Below, one piece after another: positions 31,941 through 41,597 of a DNA stretch of 64,000 bases; position 1 is the first letter of the stretch, and every line of letters starts with the position of its first letter. The notes below the pieces were generated by a model, which was not told where the DNA came from, made no database searches, and was given only the letters and a program-made list of their open reading frames with translations. This DNA comes from Hyposmocoma kahamanoa (lineage: Eukaryota > Arthropoda > Insecta > Lepidoptera > Cosmopterigidae): contig NW_020653945.1 in the NCBI RefSeq assembly GCF_003589595.1, positions 3,043,651-3,107,650 on the forward strand, given 5' to 3'. A program made the position numbers and the translations under genes.

Positions 31941-32240
31941 GATGTAAAAATTCTTTTTCCTTAATGAATGGCTTGTGAGACCAATTTATTGTCTCAAGTC
32001 TGCCAGTGTCCGTTACGTGTTAGTTTCATAAACATCATGGAGGAAGTGGGGCCCGAAACGTTTCATTTCCTATATAACTAAATTAAAATTAAGTGGCAGT
32101 CCTTTTGGTACAAAACGTTATAAGAGCAAAAGGGTAATTTTCAACTTAGTTTTATTTACCTACGGTGGCAATTTCTGTTATTTAAATGTTTTAGAATATT
32201 ACTTAATATTCGAGTATAATATCCTGAAATATTATTTGAT
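31941..32240. other. Intergenic; family A scrap at 32040..32075
   Basis: GAAGTGGGGCCCGAAACG followed directly by TTTCATTTCCTATATA joins part of the family A core to the outer end of its arm, so the middle of the arm is deleted. Otherwise AT-rich. Confidence 0.4.
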
Positions 32241-32242
32241 AA

Positions 32243-32345
32243 AGGAAATGAAACTAATTTTTTTTCAAATTTAGATTTTCGTCGGGCAAACAAATGAACG
32301 TTTCGAATCCTTTACAAGTTTCATAGTCACTGACTCGGCACGGAA
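32243..32345. mobile_element. Decayed family A left half
   Basis: AAAGGAAATGAAACTAATTT, CAAACAAATGAACGTTTCGA, CCTTTACAAGTTTCATAGTC and ACTGACTCGG follow the order arm, core, GGTTGACTGAG of family A with many substitutions. Confidence 0.6.
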
Positions 32346-33149
32346 GAATACAGAGTATTTTCTTTGTAAAATCTAAAGCTGGCCATGATTAAATCAGTTT
32401 AACGTGCACTTATTTTTATTTTAAACGACAAATGTTCAACAATTTTTTTTTGTTCTTTAATTAAAGAATTAATTAATTTTATTAATTAATTAACAGTACA
32501 AATATAAAAACTATATTGCGTCCTTGTATTACAGGACATACATCATATAATTTTTTTTAATATTACATTTGAATGAATATTAATTGTGTAATACAAACGT
32601 TCCATTATATGCAATGATCACATAAGATCATTGATTTCATGCTATTCTTTTTTTTGTAGAGATTTAACGCCTTTGATATAAAGCCATCCAGCCTATTCTT
32701 CATTTATTTCTTTTCTACATTTTGATTTCACTTTGAATTTGAGTTTTCATCTTCAAATGACATCAAAAATAGAAGTGATCTAACGGTAGATAGCTTGATA
32801 ACTTTTAATGGCGGCCACTAGTCTTTACTATTCCTGTTTGGTTGATAGTGACATCTGTTTTTTTTAATATCAGTTTTACGGCATCGGAATAAATCCATCA
32901 AGCCAAATCTTCAACAATTTGTTCTCATCTTTTTAAATTATGTGTGAAGCTTTTTTTATTGAAGTGACAGCTATCTGTGCAGTTATTTTTTTTTCTATCA
33001 TATAGGACAGAGCCCTTGGCGGTCAGAAACAGAAATAGCGTTTTTGTTTTTGGCGCTTTGCGGTTTGCGTTTGTGCCACTGCCAAAACGGGATAACTTAT
33101 TCACGAAAATAATAGAAAACAAAAATCATTGGTACACAAATATCTACAT
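32346..33149. other. Intergenic, no gene seen
   Basis: Very AT-rich, with an ATTAATTAA-rich palindromic patch at 32458..32495. Overlapping short ORFs on both strands at 32925..33165 have no known domain. Confidence 0.4.
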
Positions 33150-33325
33150 AGTTCTCAGGTTTTAGCAATTGTTACCCATTGAAATTAAACTATTTTTTAC
33201 CGGATCTAAATTGCGTATATTTGTTTTTTTTTTCAAAAAAGCAACGTTTTGAGTTTTTTACAGGTATCATAGGTACGGCTGAAAGAAATTTAGATACGAC
33301 AAAAATTGTTTCATTTCTAATTGTA
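33150..33325. mobile_element. Decayed family A foldback
   Basis: AGTTCTCAGGTTTTAGCAAT and TGTTACCCATTGAAATTAAA (left arm), GCAACGTTTTGAG and TTTTTTACAGGTATCATAGG (core remains), and AAAATTGTTTCATTTCTAAT (right arm end). Both arms are present but diverged. Confidence 0.65.
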
Positions 33326-34697
33326 TACTAATATTTTACGCGATATACAACAGTCACGGTAGAAGCTTATGGTAGAAGTACCGTTCTTGTGCTTAACTCC
33401 ATACTCCATGGACAATCGGCAATGTGGGGCAATAGGTCTATAGCTTTCCACTATTCTCTACGATTGTAGATATACTCTCGTCATTAACACGGATCTGTGC
33501 TAAAATGCCGAAAGCACTGGCAAACGGTTTCTTGAGTATTCGCAGTCAACTAACTGTGTGCTTTAACCGATTCAAATTAGGACAATTTCTATACTGCATT
33601 AAACTTCGCAATGAATTAACCGTTAAAATATGCATAACTTAAATTTAATTAAAACTACTATTCAAACATCACCAGTCGCTCATTATTCGCCAATCACAAA
33701 TCTAATCACGTGAATAAAATCTAAAACAAGCATTCTTATGTAAAAATTTGTTCCTAAATTTGCTATCAAAAGCTTTTGTTGCTCGAAAAATGGCTGATTT
33801 CATTTCGGTCACGGGCTGAGCTATAACTCATATTTCTCGCTGTACCAAATTGACTGTATAATTAGAAGCTTGAAGAGCATTCAGCAGTGGAAGACACATG
33901 CTGAGTTCAGAAACCAGACCTTGTGCCTACGAGTTTTAAGCGCACAAGCACTTTAAACATTTCGCCGTTTTGACGACGAAATTTGCACTAAGCCGCTGAA
34001 AGGGCCAAAATCAATGTAGACGCAACGAGTGTACACAAAGCGACCCTAGAGCATTCCGCGAACTAATACAACACCGCAAAAACAGGGCGTACGACTTGGT
34101 CCATTATCCTCGCCCTTGCCATTCAACACTAAATTACTATTGAATTTAAGATTTCTCGAGCATTTTTTAATATCGAATGTACGTCTCGTGGGGTCGCAGA
34201 ACAAAAAAGTTTGTACTAAGGTAACTTTGCGTTCCTTTTTCACAATAACAAAAAGAATAAGGTTTAAGTTTAAAAATAAATTTTAATTTGAAAGCGATTG
34301 GTGCGTGCTCGTAGCGTCAAAGAATTTAGTGCTGCATGGAACGAAACACGTTTTGGCGGAATTCGATTTTGAGATTTAATGTTTTTTTCTGTCATGATAC
34401 ACATTTGAAGAGATTGTTAAAAAATGTTGATCATTATACACTACAGAATAAGGTTCGTAATTATTTGAAAAGGAAAAAGCTATGATAGCATAGAGAATAA
34501 GGGAACACAAGACAGTCATGGTGACGAACGGATACTTTGAACTGGTTTACTTTGAAATTGTCCCAAGTAGCGGCTCGTCTTTACAAATAACACTTTTGTG
34601 TTGCTTCCCTAACGGATTCATGTGAAGAGATCAATCATTGACACGCTATTATTGTTATTGCTATATACAGAGATACACAAAACTGAATAAAAATCAA
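33326..34697. other. Intergenic, no feature seen
   Basis: AT-rich, without a recognised gene. A 65-codon minus-strand ORF (34046..34243) has no domain. No copies of the named repeats were seen. Confidence 0.4.
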
Positions 34698-34705
34698 TTT
34701 ATAAC

Positions 34706-35083
34706 CTTAGAATAATAACGCATAGAAACCTAGTCCGCATACGCTAAATGAGGCAAATTGAAGCGCGCCCAAAGGGCCTACACGAGCGGGCGGGACTTCA
34801 GTGCTCAAGGTCAACTTGCACCGCGAACAGATCAAGAATTTTAACTAAAAATGACGAAATGTGCGGTAAATGAGTGTAAAAATACGTCAGACAAACATAA
34901 AATACATACTAACATCACATTCCACAAGGAAGTAACGCGTTTCAACTTGTATTTTTATATAAATATTCACTAAAACCGAAAATTAACCTACTACTAAAAC
35001 TAGGCTACATGAATTTGATTTTTGCTTCACCTGTGACAGTTCGTTTGATATGAAACTATCATTCTATGCGTTATTATTCTAAG
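34706..35083 (+). mobile_element. 378-bp miniature element with THAP coding remnant, copy 2
   Basis: Starts CTTAGAATAATAACGCATAG and ends with the reverse complement at 35083. Perfect 8-bp target duplication TTTATAAC (34698..34705 and 35084..35091). The interior matches copy 1 in the opposite orientation. Eight-base duplications are made by P-element and hAT transposases; the THAP coding piece favours the P-element side. Confidence 0.88.
34851..34973 (+). pseudogene. Truncated THAP domain ORF (40 codons)
   Basis: ATG at 34851, stop TAA at 34971. The reading begins MTKCAVNECKNTSDKHKIHT and continues to ITFHKEVTRFN. C-x4-C near the N-terminus and the IxFHK string are the first half of the C2CH zinc finger with which P-element transposases bind their ends. 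The second half (C-x2-H and AVPTIF) and all catalytic regions are absent. It is kept open in both copies but is only the 5' end of a transposase gene. Confidence 0.65.
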
Positions 35084-35269
35084 TTTATAACTATGAAAAA
35101 ATTACTGAAGATCCCCATACTAATTGAAAAAAGAGCTGATGATCTTTAAAATAAACCGATGTTCATCAAATATAGATAAAAACTATCTTGATTAAATTAA
35201 CCTGCAGATAAAAAAACTTTGATATCAGTCTATTAGTTTGGGAGCCATGATGGACAATGTATTTTTTTT

Positions 35270-35478
35270 AGTAGCAGTAGAGTTTGTTGTGAAAGTGTGC
35301 GACCAGGGAAGTACTGCCACCTTACCTATTTCTGCCGCCAAGCAGTAATGTTAACATTACTGTGTTCCGGTTTTGAATGGTAAGGGTATTATTTGCTTGT
35401 GATTTATATTACGGTGAAATTACAGGCACATGAGACTTGTCAACTTAACTTTTGAAACTGTGGGTATTAAAAAATATA
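35270..35478 (+). mobile_element. Family B copy, rearranged
   Basis: AGTAGCAGTAGAGTTTGTTG, CCACCTTACCTATTTCTGCC, AAGCAGTAATGTTAACATTA and TTACAGGCACATGAGACTTG. A 26-bp insertion (TTGCTTGTGATTTATATT) splits it near 35390, and most of the 3' half is missing before GGGTATTAAAAAAT. Confidence 0.65.
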
Positions 35479-35603
35479 TATCAGCGTAGTTGTAATAAAG
35501 TAATTACATTACACGTAATTCGGTATTTTTTAAATAGCCTAATTGTAATTAAGCAACGAGTACAACAATATCAGTTACATATACAGACAGTACATTCGTA
35601 GGA

Positions 35604-35712
35604 GCACGAGGACATATTTATCCTTTTGGTGCGACTAGTAGGAGCATAAGGACATCTTAGTCCGCGTGCTTCTACCAGTAAGAGCACTCAGTAGGAGCAT
35701 GAGGAAACAGCC
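35604..35712 (+). repeat. Short tandem repeat of ~40 bp
   Basis: GTAGGAGCACGAGGACAT (35605), GTAGGAGCATAAGGACAT (35639), GTAAGAGCACTCA (35680) and GTAGGAGCATGAGGA (35692) begin successive units of about 35..40 bp, the third one shortened. Diverged minisatellite. Confidence 0.6.
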
Positions 35713-35731
35713 AAAAATACATTGTCGCGTC

Positions 35732-35979
35732 TAGCGTGTTCCCATATCACGACTAGATAGTCGTGATTGCATCGTGGACGTTTATTTTGTCGTTGAACGA
35801 CTGTCGTTCCAGCTCTTCCCATTATCACGACTGTCTGACGTATTAATGTCAAATAGTCGTGAACGACAATTGATTTTACTATAATACCTATATGTGAACA
35901 ACTTCATTTAAATATACAAGCCACGACACTGTAAACTGCACGACTATCTGTCGTCACGATATAGTGGGAACGCGCCCTA
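35732..35979. mobile_element. Miniature inverted-repeat element (GCGTTCCCA ends)
   Basis: TAGCGTGTTCCCATATCACG at the left and CGATATAGTGGGAACGCGCC-CTA at the right are inverted. Inside, CACGACTAGATAGTCGTG, CGTTGAACGACTGTCGTT and CACGACTATCTGTCGT are variants of one palindromic word on both strands. No target duplication was fixed; TA flanks are possible. Confidence 0.6.
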
Positions 35980-36250
35980 ACGCTAAATAATAATTATTCC
36001 GTAACGTACGTGAGTTAATGTGCAATCTTTAGACATTTCTTTCTTACGTTTGATATTAAAATCGATTTAAGAGCGTGTTGAGTCTCCTAACATTATTATT
36101 TCATTAGTTTACGGGTATCTCATATACGACTAATAAATTTGTAGTAGTGAGAGCTTTTTTGTTGTGAAATTTTGAAATGAAACTTTTTTCTAATTATTAT
36201 TAGTAAATAGCACATAGACTATGATATGTTTTCGATATGTTTGTATGTTT

Positions 36251-36376
36251 GCTTGTGAAATTACAGGCACATGGGAATCGTGAATTTATTTCTCAGGGTG
36301 AATGGCGCAATAGCAGTGCCTTGCAGATCTTTGCAATTTATGGCTCTGAGTGGCACTGAAACTGTTATAAATTATT
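36251..36376 (+). mobile_element. Family B fragment (middle and 3' part)
   Basis: GCTTGTGAAATTACAGGCAC, CTCAGGGTGAATGGCGCAAT, CAGATCTTTGCAATTTATGG and AGTGGCACTGAAACTGTTAT. Both ends are truncated. Confidence 0.65.
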
Positions 36377-36471
36377 AAGTTATTTATTCAGATGGCTAGG
36401 ATCCAATGTTTAGTATTACAAACATCTTAACAGCAGTTGTTAGTAATGGTAAAAAAATTAAAACAAATTGA

Positions 36472-36792
36472 CATATCGCACTGCTATTACAATAGTGTTG
36501 TAACTGAAAATATGTGAAATTCAAGATTATACTATTGTTGAACGTAAAATTTGATTCTCTACACGTCAATAAAACCTTTGTTAAAATATTGTCAGAAATA
36601 TTTAAAATAAATCTACTTAACTCAAAATTTTATTTGACAAGTGAATTGTTTAGATGTTTGTAATAAGTAAACTTTAACCTATACATAAATTTTAATAATA
36701 TTTCATTGGAAGTGAGTAATTCGTTTTTCATCGGTTCTGAAAATATACACTTTTTGAGTTAATACACTATTGTATTAACAGTGCGATATATG
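36472..36792. mobile_element. Element G, copy 1 (uninterrupted)
   Basis: CATATCGCACTGCTATTACA with ATAGTGTTGTAACT at the left, and AGTTAATACACTATTGTATT with AACAGTGCGATATATG at the right, are imperfect inverted repeats of about 34 bp. The interior matches copy 2 (41598..42236), which is split by element F. Confidence 0.75.
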
Positions 36793-36848
36793 AATGCACT
36801 TTTATAATTATGTAACCAGTCAATGAATGTTTTTAGTCTGTCTTTTTT

Positions 36849-37393
36849 GAAGACGGAGTAAAATGACATTTGTAGGGTTGCCAGTTTTCATAACATTTTA
36901 AATAGTTGTGTAGTTGTCGATAGTTATATCGATGGATTGTGAAAGAAGATAAAATATTGCCAAAAAATACTGAATTGTGAATGTTACGACGTTCTAATGA
37001 TTACTAATTGGTTTGTTGCCTTCTTTATTCTTATTTAGACAGTTTGCCTACTAGTATGGAGAACAAATTTTATTTATATACCTTTTAGCAAGAATAGCCG
37101 AATTTGATTAATATTGAATTAAAATGAAAAACTTTAAAATATATTTCCCCTTTGTATTTTTCATAAACATAGTTATAAATTCTGTGTATGTATGGATGAA
37201 CTTGACAATTCAAATGAACTTGTGCTCAGTAATTGGACTAATAAAGGGTCGAGAATGATTCAAATGAAACAAGTTCGGCTATTTATTCCATAAACGTGAC
37301 CAATATTCAATCGATAGTCGATAGAATATTTATCGACTGCAATCACTAGCTGCTAGCAAACGGGCACCACTTTTGTCATTTTACTCCGTCTTC
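36849..37393. mobile_element. 545-bp element with perfect 20-bp inverted ends
   Basis: GAAGACGGAGTAAAATGACA (36849..36868) is exactly inverted at 37374..37393. The outward flank CTTCCTATTTT next to GAAGACGG resembles the CCTCCTTTTTTTGAAGTCGG end of family E, so the two families may share their ends. The interior is AT-rich and noncoding and contains CGATAGTCGATAGAATATTT at 37310..37340, part of a smaller palindrome. Confidence 0.7.
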
Positions 37394-37493
37394 AAAATAG
37401 GAAGATAATACATGTTTGTGTACGGGGGAGTCAGGTTTAACACACCGTTGGTGCAGGGGGCTCACGTTCACTGTCCGACTTCCGTCCAAAAGA

Positions 37494-37611
37494 ATTACTG
37501 TCAAATAAGTAACATTCGACCAAATCAAAATACTGTCAAGTATGAAGCTTCATTCGTATCGCGTCTTTTACCTGGTCGAGTATTACTTATCTGACAGTAA
37601 TTGTTTCGGAC
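37494..37611. mobile_element. Foldback element Q, copy 1
   Basis: The left arm (AGAATTACTGTCAAATAAGT, AACATTCGACCA) and right arm (TGGTCGAGTATTACTTATCT, GACAGTAATTGTTTCGGAC) pair over about 38 bp with a few mismatches; the loop is about 40 bp. A second copy is at 42528..42651. Confidence 0.65.
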
Positions 37612-37636
37612 CTGACCATTAGCAGCTCTCTTATGT

Positions 37637-37720
37637 TTGTTATGGACAGGCGGCCGTGTCGATTACCACCACGGTCACGATTTCTTCGTCCCGTAAATTA
37701 GTATAATAATAAAAAAGCAT
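37637..37720 (+). mobile_element. Family B 3' end fragment
   Basis: TTGTTATGGACAGGCGG, GATTACCACCACGGTCACGA and TTTCTTCGTCCCGTAAATTA with GTATAATAATAAAAA. Last ~80 bp of the family only. Confidence 0.65.
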
Positions 37721-38057
37721 ACCGAATGTTTGCAGAAATAAACTTATTATGACTTTTTTATTTTAAACAAAGGTGGTGTGTAGACGGAATAGGTGATAAA
37801 TATAAATTTTATCGATTGATACCAAATGTCACGAGTAGTTTGTCGGTTGAGCGGCAGGTGGCGCTGTCTTATGAATTATTCATGCGCCCGAAAACTGTGC
37901 GTGCTACGCCACTAAATGTTGCGGTGATAGTTACATTTGCGTTTTGTGGACACTTTTGAATTATGGATACATCGACGACCCCGGTAGGCTAACGGTTGGT
38001 ACTGTGTGGAGTGTTAGATGGGGAAATCCTAGTTGCGATTTCTGGTGAATGAGCGTT
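37721..38057. other. Intergenic, no feature seen
   Basis: Contains GC-richer bits (GTTGAGCGGCAGGTGGCGCT) but no ORF or repeat match that I can name. Confidence 0.35.
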
Positions 38058-38510
38058 TCTTTTTTTTATAATACCAAATGACGGGACGAACAAGTGGTAC
38101 AGTTGCAGCGCCACTAAGAGTTTTAAATCACAAAAATATGAGGGTCATTGCCGCTGCGCCCGTCACCGTTGCCGATTCCCATTTGATTGTAATTACACCG
38201 GTACCTTTAGCCTCTAAAATCGGAACACAGTAATGATGACATTACCATATAGATTTTAAGACTTTCGTGGTTATCCACTAAATGATTATCACTAGTATCA
38301 GGTTTCTTACCACTGGGCAGCCCAGTCAACCCGTGACCATGGAGCGTGCAACCGTTCCGAAATATCGAGAAAATAAAAATAAGTCATACCGTGGTAAGAA
38401 ACCTGATACTAGTGATAATCATTTGATGACATTACCGTTTGGGCAGAAATAGGCTAGGTGGCAGTATTTCCCTGGGCGAACACTTTCACAACGAACTCTA
38501 CTGGTACTAA
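38058..38510 (-). mobile_element. Family B copy interrupted by element D
   Basis: A-rich end TTTTTTTATAATACCAAATG, then GACGGGACGAACAAGTGG, GCCGCTGCGCCCGTCACC and ATCGGAACACAGTAATG up to 38246. It resumes at 38424 with TGATGACATTACCGTTTGGG, CAGAAATAGGCTAGGTGGCA and ends CGAACTCTACTGGTACT. The break is in the AATGCTCACATTACTG region of the family, duplicated as target site of the insertion. Confidence 0.8.
38247..38423 (+). mobile_element. Element D (foldback), copy 1, inserted in family B
   Basis: 177 bp between direct repeats TGATGACATTACC (38234..38246 and 38424..38436). It starts ATATAGATTTTAAGACTTTC. A perfect 33-bp inverted repeat follows (AATGATTATCACTAGTATCA from 38281, and its complement ending 38422), with the 38-nt core at 38332..38369 in the loop. 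The second copy at 49160 is in the opposite orientation and contains the assembly gap. Confidence 0.82.
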
Positions 38511-38851
38511 AAAAATATAAAATATATATAATTATTTATAATTATAATTATTAACAGATTAAATATAGTTTGCCCTATCTCTATGAAACAATAAATATTT
38601 AGGTGTCTTGATCATAATCGATCAACATTCATTTCAAACAACATATTGTAGCGCTTACTGCTAGAGTTCGAAAATTGACATTTGTTTTTAAAAATTAAGA
38701 TACGCGGAGCTCCAAGAAAGAAAGAAAACTGGTTATTGCATAAGCACAGACACGCATATAAACAAAAAAACAGACGAACAATAGTAAAAAAAGCAAATTA
38801 AAACAATTTACATAATATAAGCAGTAATTTACCGTCATGCGCGTCGCGTTG

Positions 38852-38908
38852 TACAATCGGGACATGCTCAGCTTTATCTACAATCGGTGGATAAAGCATG
38901 TCCCGATT
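38852..38908. repeat. Hairpin
   Basis: AATCGGGACATGCT-CAG-CTTTATC is followed 12 bases later by GATAAAGCATGTCCCGATT, giving a 19-bp stem with a small bulge. It lies just before a decayed family A copy. Function unknown. Confidence 0.55.
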
Positions 38909-38944
38909 TTTTAAAAAAAAACCGTGTTGTGGTGCTGATTTTCA

Positions 38945-39085
38945 GCAATAAATTGGAACTAAAACTATTTTTCTTATCTATATCGCGTATATGTGCGCCT
39001 GAGCTTTTGTTTGTTTGAAATAACAAATATGCAAGCAATTTACTTATATCCAAAAAAAAAATTATTCTTTTATATGTGTAGTAAT
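38945..39085. mobile_element. Strongly decayed family A copy
   Basis: AAATTGGAACTAAAACTATT, ATCGCGTATATGTGC, GTTTGTTTGAAATAACAAAT and TTTATATGTGTAGTAAT follow the order of family A arms. The core is lost. Confidence 0.45.
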
Positions 39086-39248
39086 AAACCTTAAAACTTC
39101 GATACATACTTATTTTGAACTATATTTACAACATCGCAATGCATTTCTACCCTTTATAGTTTACGCCTAACATTTAACCTGCCAATAACTTTTAACTGTT
39201 TCCGAGAAGTCGTTAACTTGGCAGTGTTTAGTCAACCGAAGCGGACAG

Positions 39249-39455
39249 GTGAAAACAAAACAGTGCGTGCAGTGTCAGAAGGTGTGTTATTGCCCTTATG
39301 TGACGTGGCTTGCACTTTTCATACTTATCGTGGCTGATGATTTGATTGGAATAGGTAGAGTATTCGAAGAAGAGAGACAAAAAGTGGAGACTACCTTACG
39401 ACAACATTTTTTGTCCCGGATTTTTTCGGAATTCGGGAAATCTACTTTTAAGTAG
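39249..39455 (+). CDS. Candidate first coding exon, secreted or membrane protein (uncertain)
   Basis: ATG 39249 opens 68 codons: MKTKQCVQCQKVCYCPYV, then a hydrophobic stretch TWLALFILIVADDLIGIG, then a charged segment VFEEERQKVETTLRQHFLSR. This could be a signal peptide or a membrane anchor followed by a mature part. Codon choice looks more natural than in random ORFs nearby, and the upstream 60 bp are GC-richer, like a 5' untranslated region. AATAG|GTAGAG at 39355 could be a donor. The frame stops where family B begins (39451), so the native 3' side may be displaced by that insertion. No homologue is recognised. Confidence 0.25.
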   Translation: MKTKQCVQCQKVCYCPYVTWLALFILIVADDLIGIGRVFEEERQKVETTLRQHFLSRIFSEFGKSTFK

Positions 39456-39731
39456 CAGTACAGCTCCTTGTGCAAGTGTTCATCCGGGGAAGTACTGCCA
39501 CCTTACCTATTTCTGTGGGTGTTCCGGTTTTGAAGGGTAAGGGTGTCGGTCAAATTACAGCGACATGGGACTCGTCAACTTATGTCTCAGGGTGACGGGC
39601 GCAATGGCAGTGCCCATAAGATCTTTGCGATTTAAAGCTCTGAATGGCACTGCATCTGTTATGGATAGGCGTGTCGCTTACCACCAGGCGCACGACTTGT
39701 TCGTCCCGTCACTTGGTATTATTTAAAAAAT
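39451..39731 (+). mobile_element. Family B copy, near-full
   Basis: AGTAGCAGTACAGCTCCTTG to GACTTGTTCGTCCCGTCACT and TGGTATTATTTAAAAAA. It lacks only the CGCCAAGCAGTAATG-GCATTACTG block (about 30 bp). Confidence 0.8.
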
Positions 39732-40661
39732 CACTTAAGTATTACTTAAGGATTGGTAGGGACTATATTTATTTTAAATTTTCGACGAGTTGTTGCAATA
39801 CCAATTTTTCGGAATAATTAGGAAAGTTCCGACAAATTATTCTTACTTAAATGCACGTGACTAGAATTATTAAGATATGTACTTCAAGCATACCACTGAC
39901 TTAAGGACATTCCTCCGGATCCTAAAACTATCGCATCGCCTCTTAGTGTAGTTCTAGACATACGTTTTAACTTTCTGATTCGACTTTACGAAACTACTTT
40001 TACCATTGGCCCACGTCTCCCTCTCAGTATTTGTTCTGTGTCTCAAAATGTAGTCTGGAAAAGATCGCTTTTCGCATTAAGGCCGTCTTTGCCCACTTTG
40101 GTTCTAAGTTGCTGATGTACTGTTTTTGTTGTGGCAGAGACGTTTTTGATATAAGACGTTTTTGATGTAAGGACAAAAGCAGACATTGTTACGTCTCGTA
40201 TAGTAATTTTATACATTCATACAAAACTAGTTATCTCTAGTCGTATCAACAGTAACAATGGTATATGTATCGTGCGTCCACCTGCGCCGGCGCATCGCAC
40301 GTGCGCACGCGCAGATGGTCTATAATTTATTAGTATTTTGTAGTTAAATGTCAATTGGGTGTCATTGTATTCATTGCAATGAGAACGGTAATTCTATTAT
40401 TTTTTCTGGATTTTTTTTGTGCATTATTACTTAATATTCGAGTATTGTACCGCAAAATATTGTTTAATAATTACACGATAATGTACTTGAATATTTCTAT
40501 AACAAAAATTGACACGGAAATTAGGTAGCGAACAGTAGCCCGAGAACTTTTCTTCATTTTGTATTTATTTTTCTGCCAACGATACTGAAATGTCTTCTAC
40601 TAAAATCTCTAACATAGATAACAGTATTTCATAACTCTGTTATTAATTATAACTCTGTTAT
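39732..40661. other. Intergenic; GC-rich patch at 40268..40318
   Basis: CACCTGCGCCGGCGCATCGC followed by ACGTGCGCACGCGCAG is GC-rich and palindromic. Its GCGCCGGCGCATCGC is repeated at 56233..56247, so it is part of a dispersed repeat. The rest is AT-rich without genes. Confidence 0.4.
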
Positions 40662-41495
40662 TAAAAAAAACCGACCTCAAAAGTTCGCGGAATTAGAAAG
40701 AAACAAAGAAAAGACATTTTTGAAAAGACTTATTTGGTCTCGTTACAAAAAAGAAGATAAACTACATTAAAGCTTAAACTAAATATATAGAGAACCAAAA
40801 AGGTCACAACTGCATAACAGACCGGCGCTGATATTCCGTGGACACCATGAAACAGAATGAACGCCACTACAATAAACATACGTATTGAAAACATGAACAT
40901 ATAAATACATCAACATAACATAATACAAAATAAATAGACTTTGAAACACATTGACTTACTTATATGGACGTCGGGTCCGCGCTAAAAAGTGTCCGAACTT
41001 ATAGGGCGTTAAAATCGTATACAGAGCGTCATTCACGCTTCAGCCTTCGTTTATTCGACTGACAGCGACGCAAGCAGAATTAGACAGTACTGCGATGACA
41101 TTACAATTTAAATTCAACGTTTTAGCTTTTTCGTATTCCTTTATATGTCCACTACGTTTAAATAGGTTGACTTGGGACATTTTTTTCGTGGTTTTTGTAT
41201 TAGACCCGTCGTCCATTTATTTGTAAGTCAATGTTGAAACATCAGAATTTACATTTATATGCCAAGTTTTAATGCAATCCGGTTAACGCAAAATGGATGA
41301 AATCCAATAACCCTATTCATTCCCTAATCTGCCACACTTAGAGGTGAAATATTTTCTTCAAATTGGAATGGGACTAATATTGCAGTACACCTTTGTTGGA
41401 AACAAAAAGAATATTAGAAATCGGGTTACAAATGTCGGAGTAAAAGCGTGACAGACGAATTGAGAACCTCCTTCCATTTTTTGGAAGTCATATAA
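40662..41495 (-). mobile_element. Family E copy split by element F and other sequence
   Basis: The end AACCGACCTCAAAAGTTCGC (40668) is separated from the body, which resumes at 41240 with TTTATATGCCAAGTTTTAAT, TGCCACACTTAGAGGTGAAA and GACTAATATTGCAGTACACC and ends GAACCTCCTTCCATTTTTTG with GAAGTC at 41490. In between lie about 245 bp of unassigned AT-rich DNA and element F. Confidence 0.65.
40949..41233. mobile_element. Element F, copy 1
   Basis: 285 bp with inverted ends CATTGACTTAC-TTATATGGACG and CCATTTATTTGTAAGTCAATG. Perfect 8-bp target duplication TTGAAACA (40941..40948 and 41234..41241), as made by hAT or P-type transposases. The interior has no ORF of note. Copy 2 is at 41669. Confidence 0.85.
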
Positions 41496-41597
41496 AAAGC
41501 CTTTCGTATGTATCGACCAGCTCATAACGCCGTTTAGTATCTATGAAGTTATACCCTTTAAAATTGTCTAATTACACTTATTCGTGCAATATAAACT

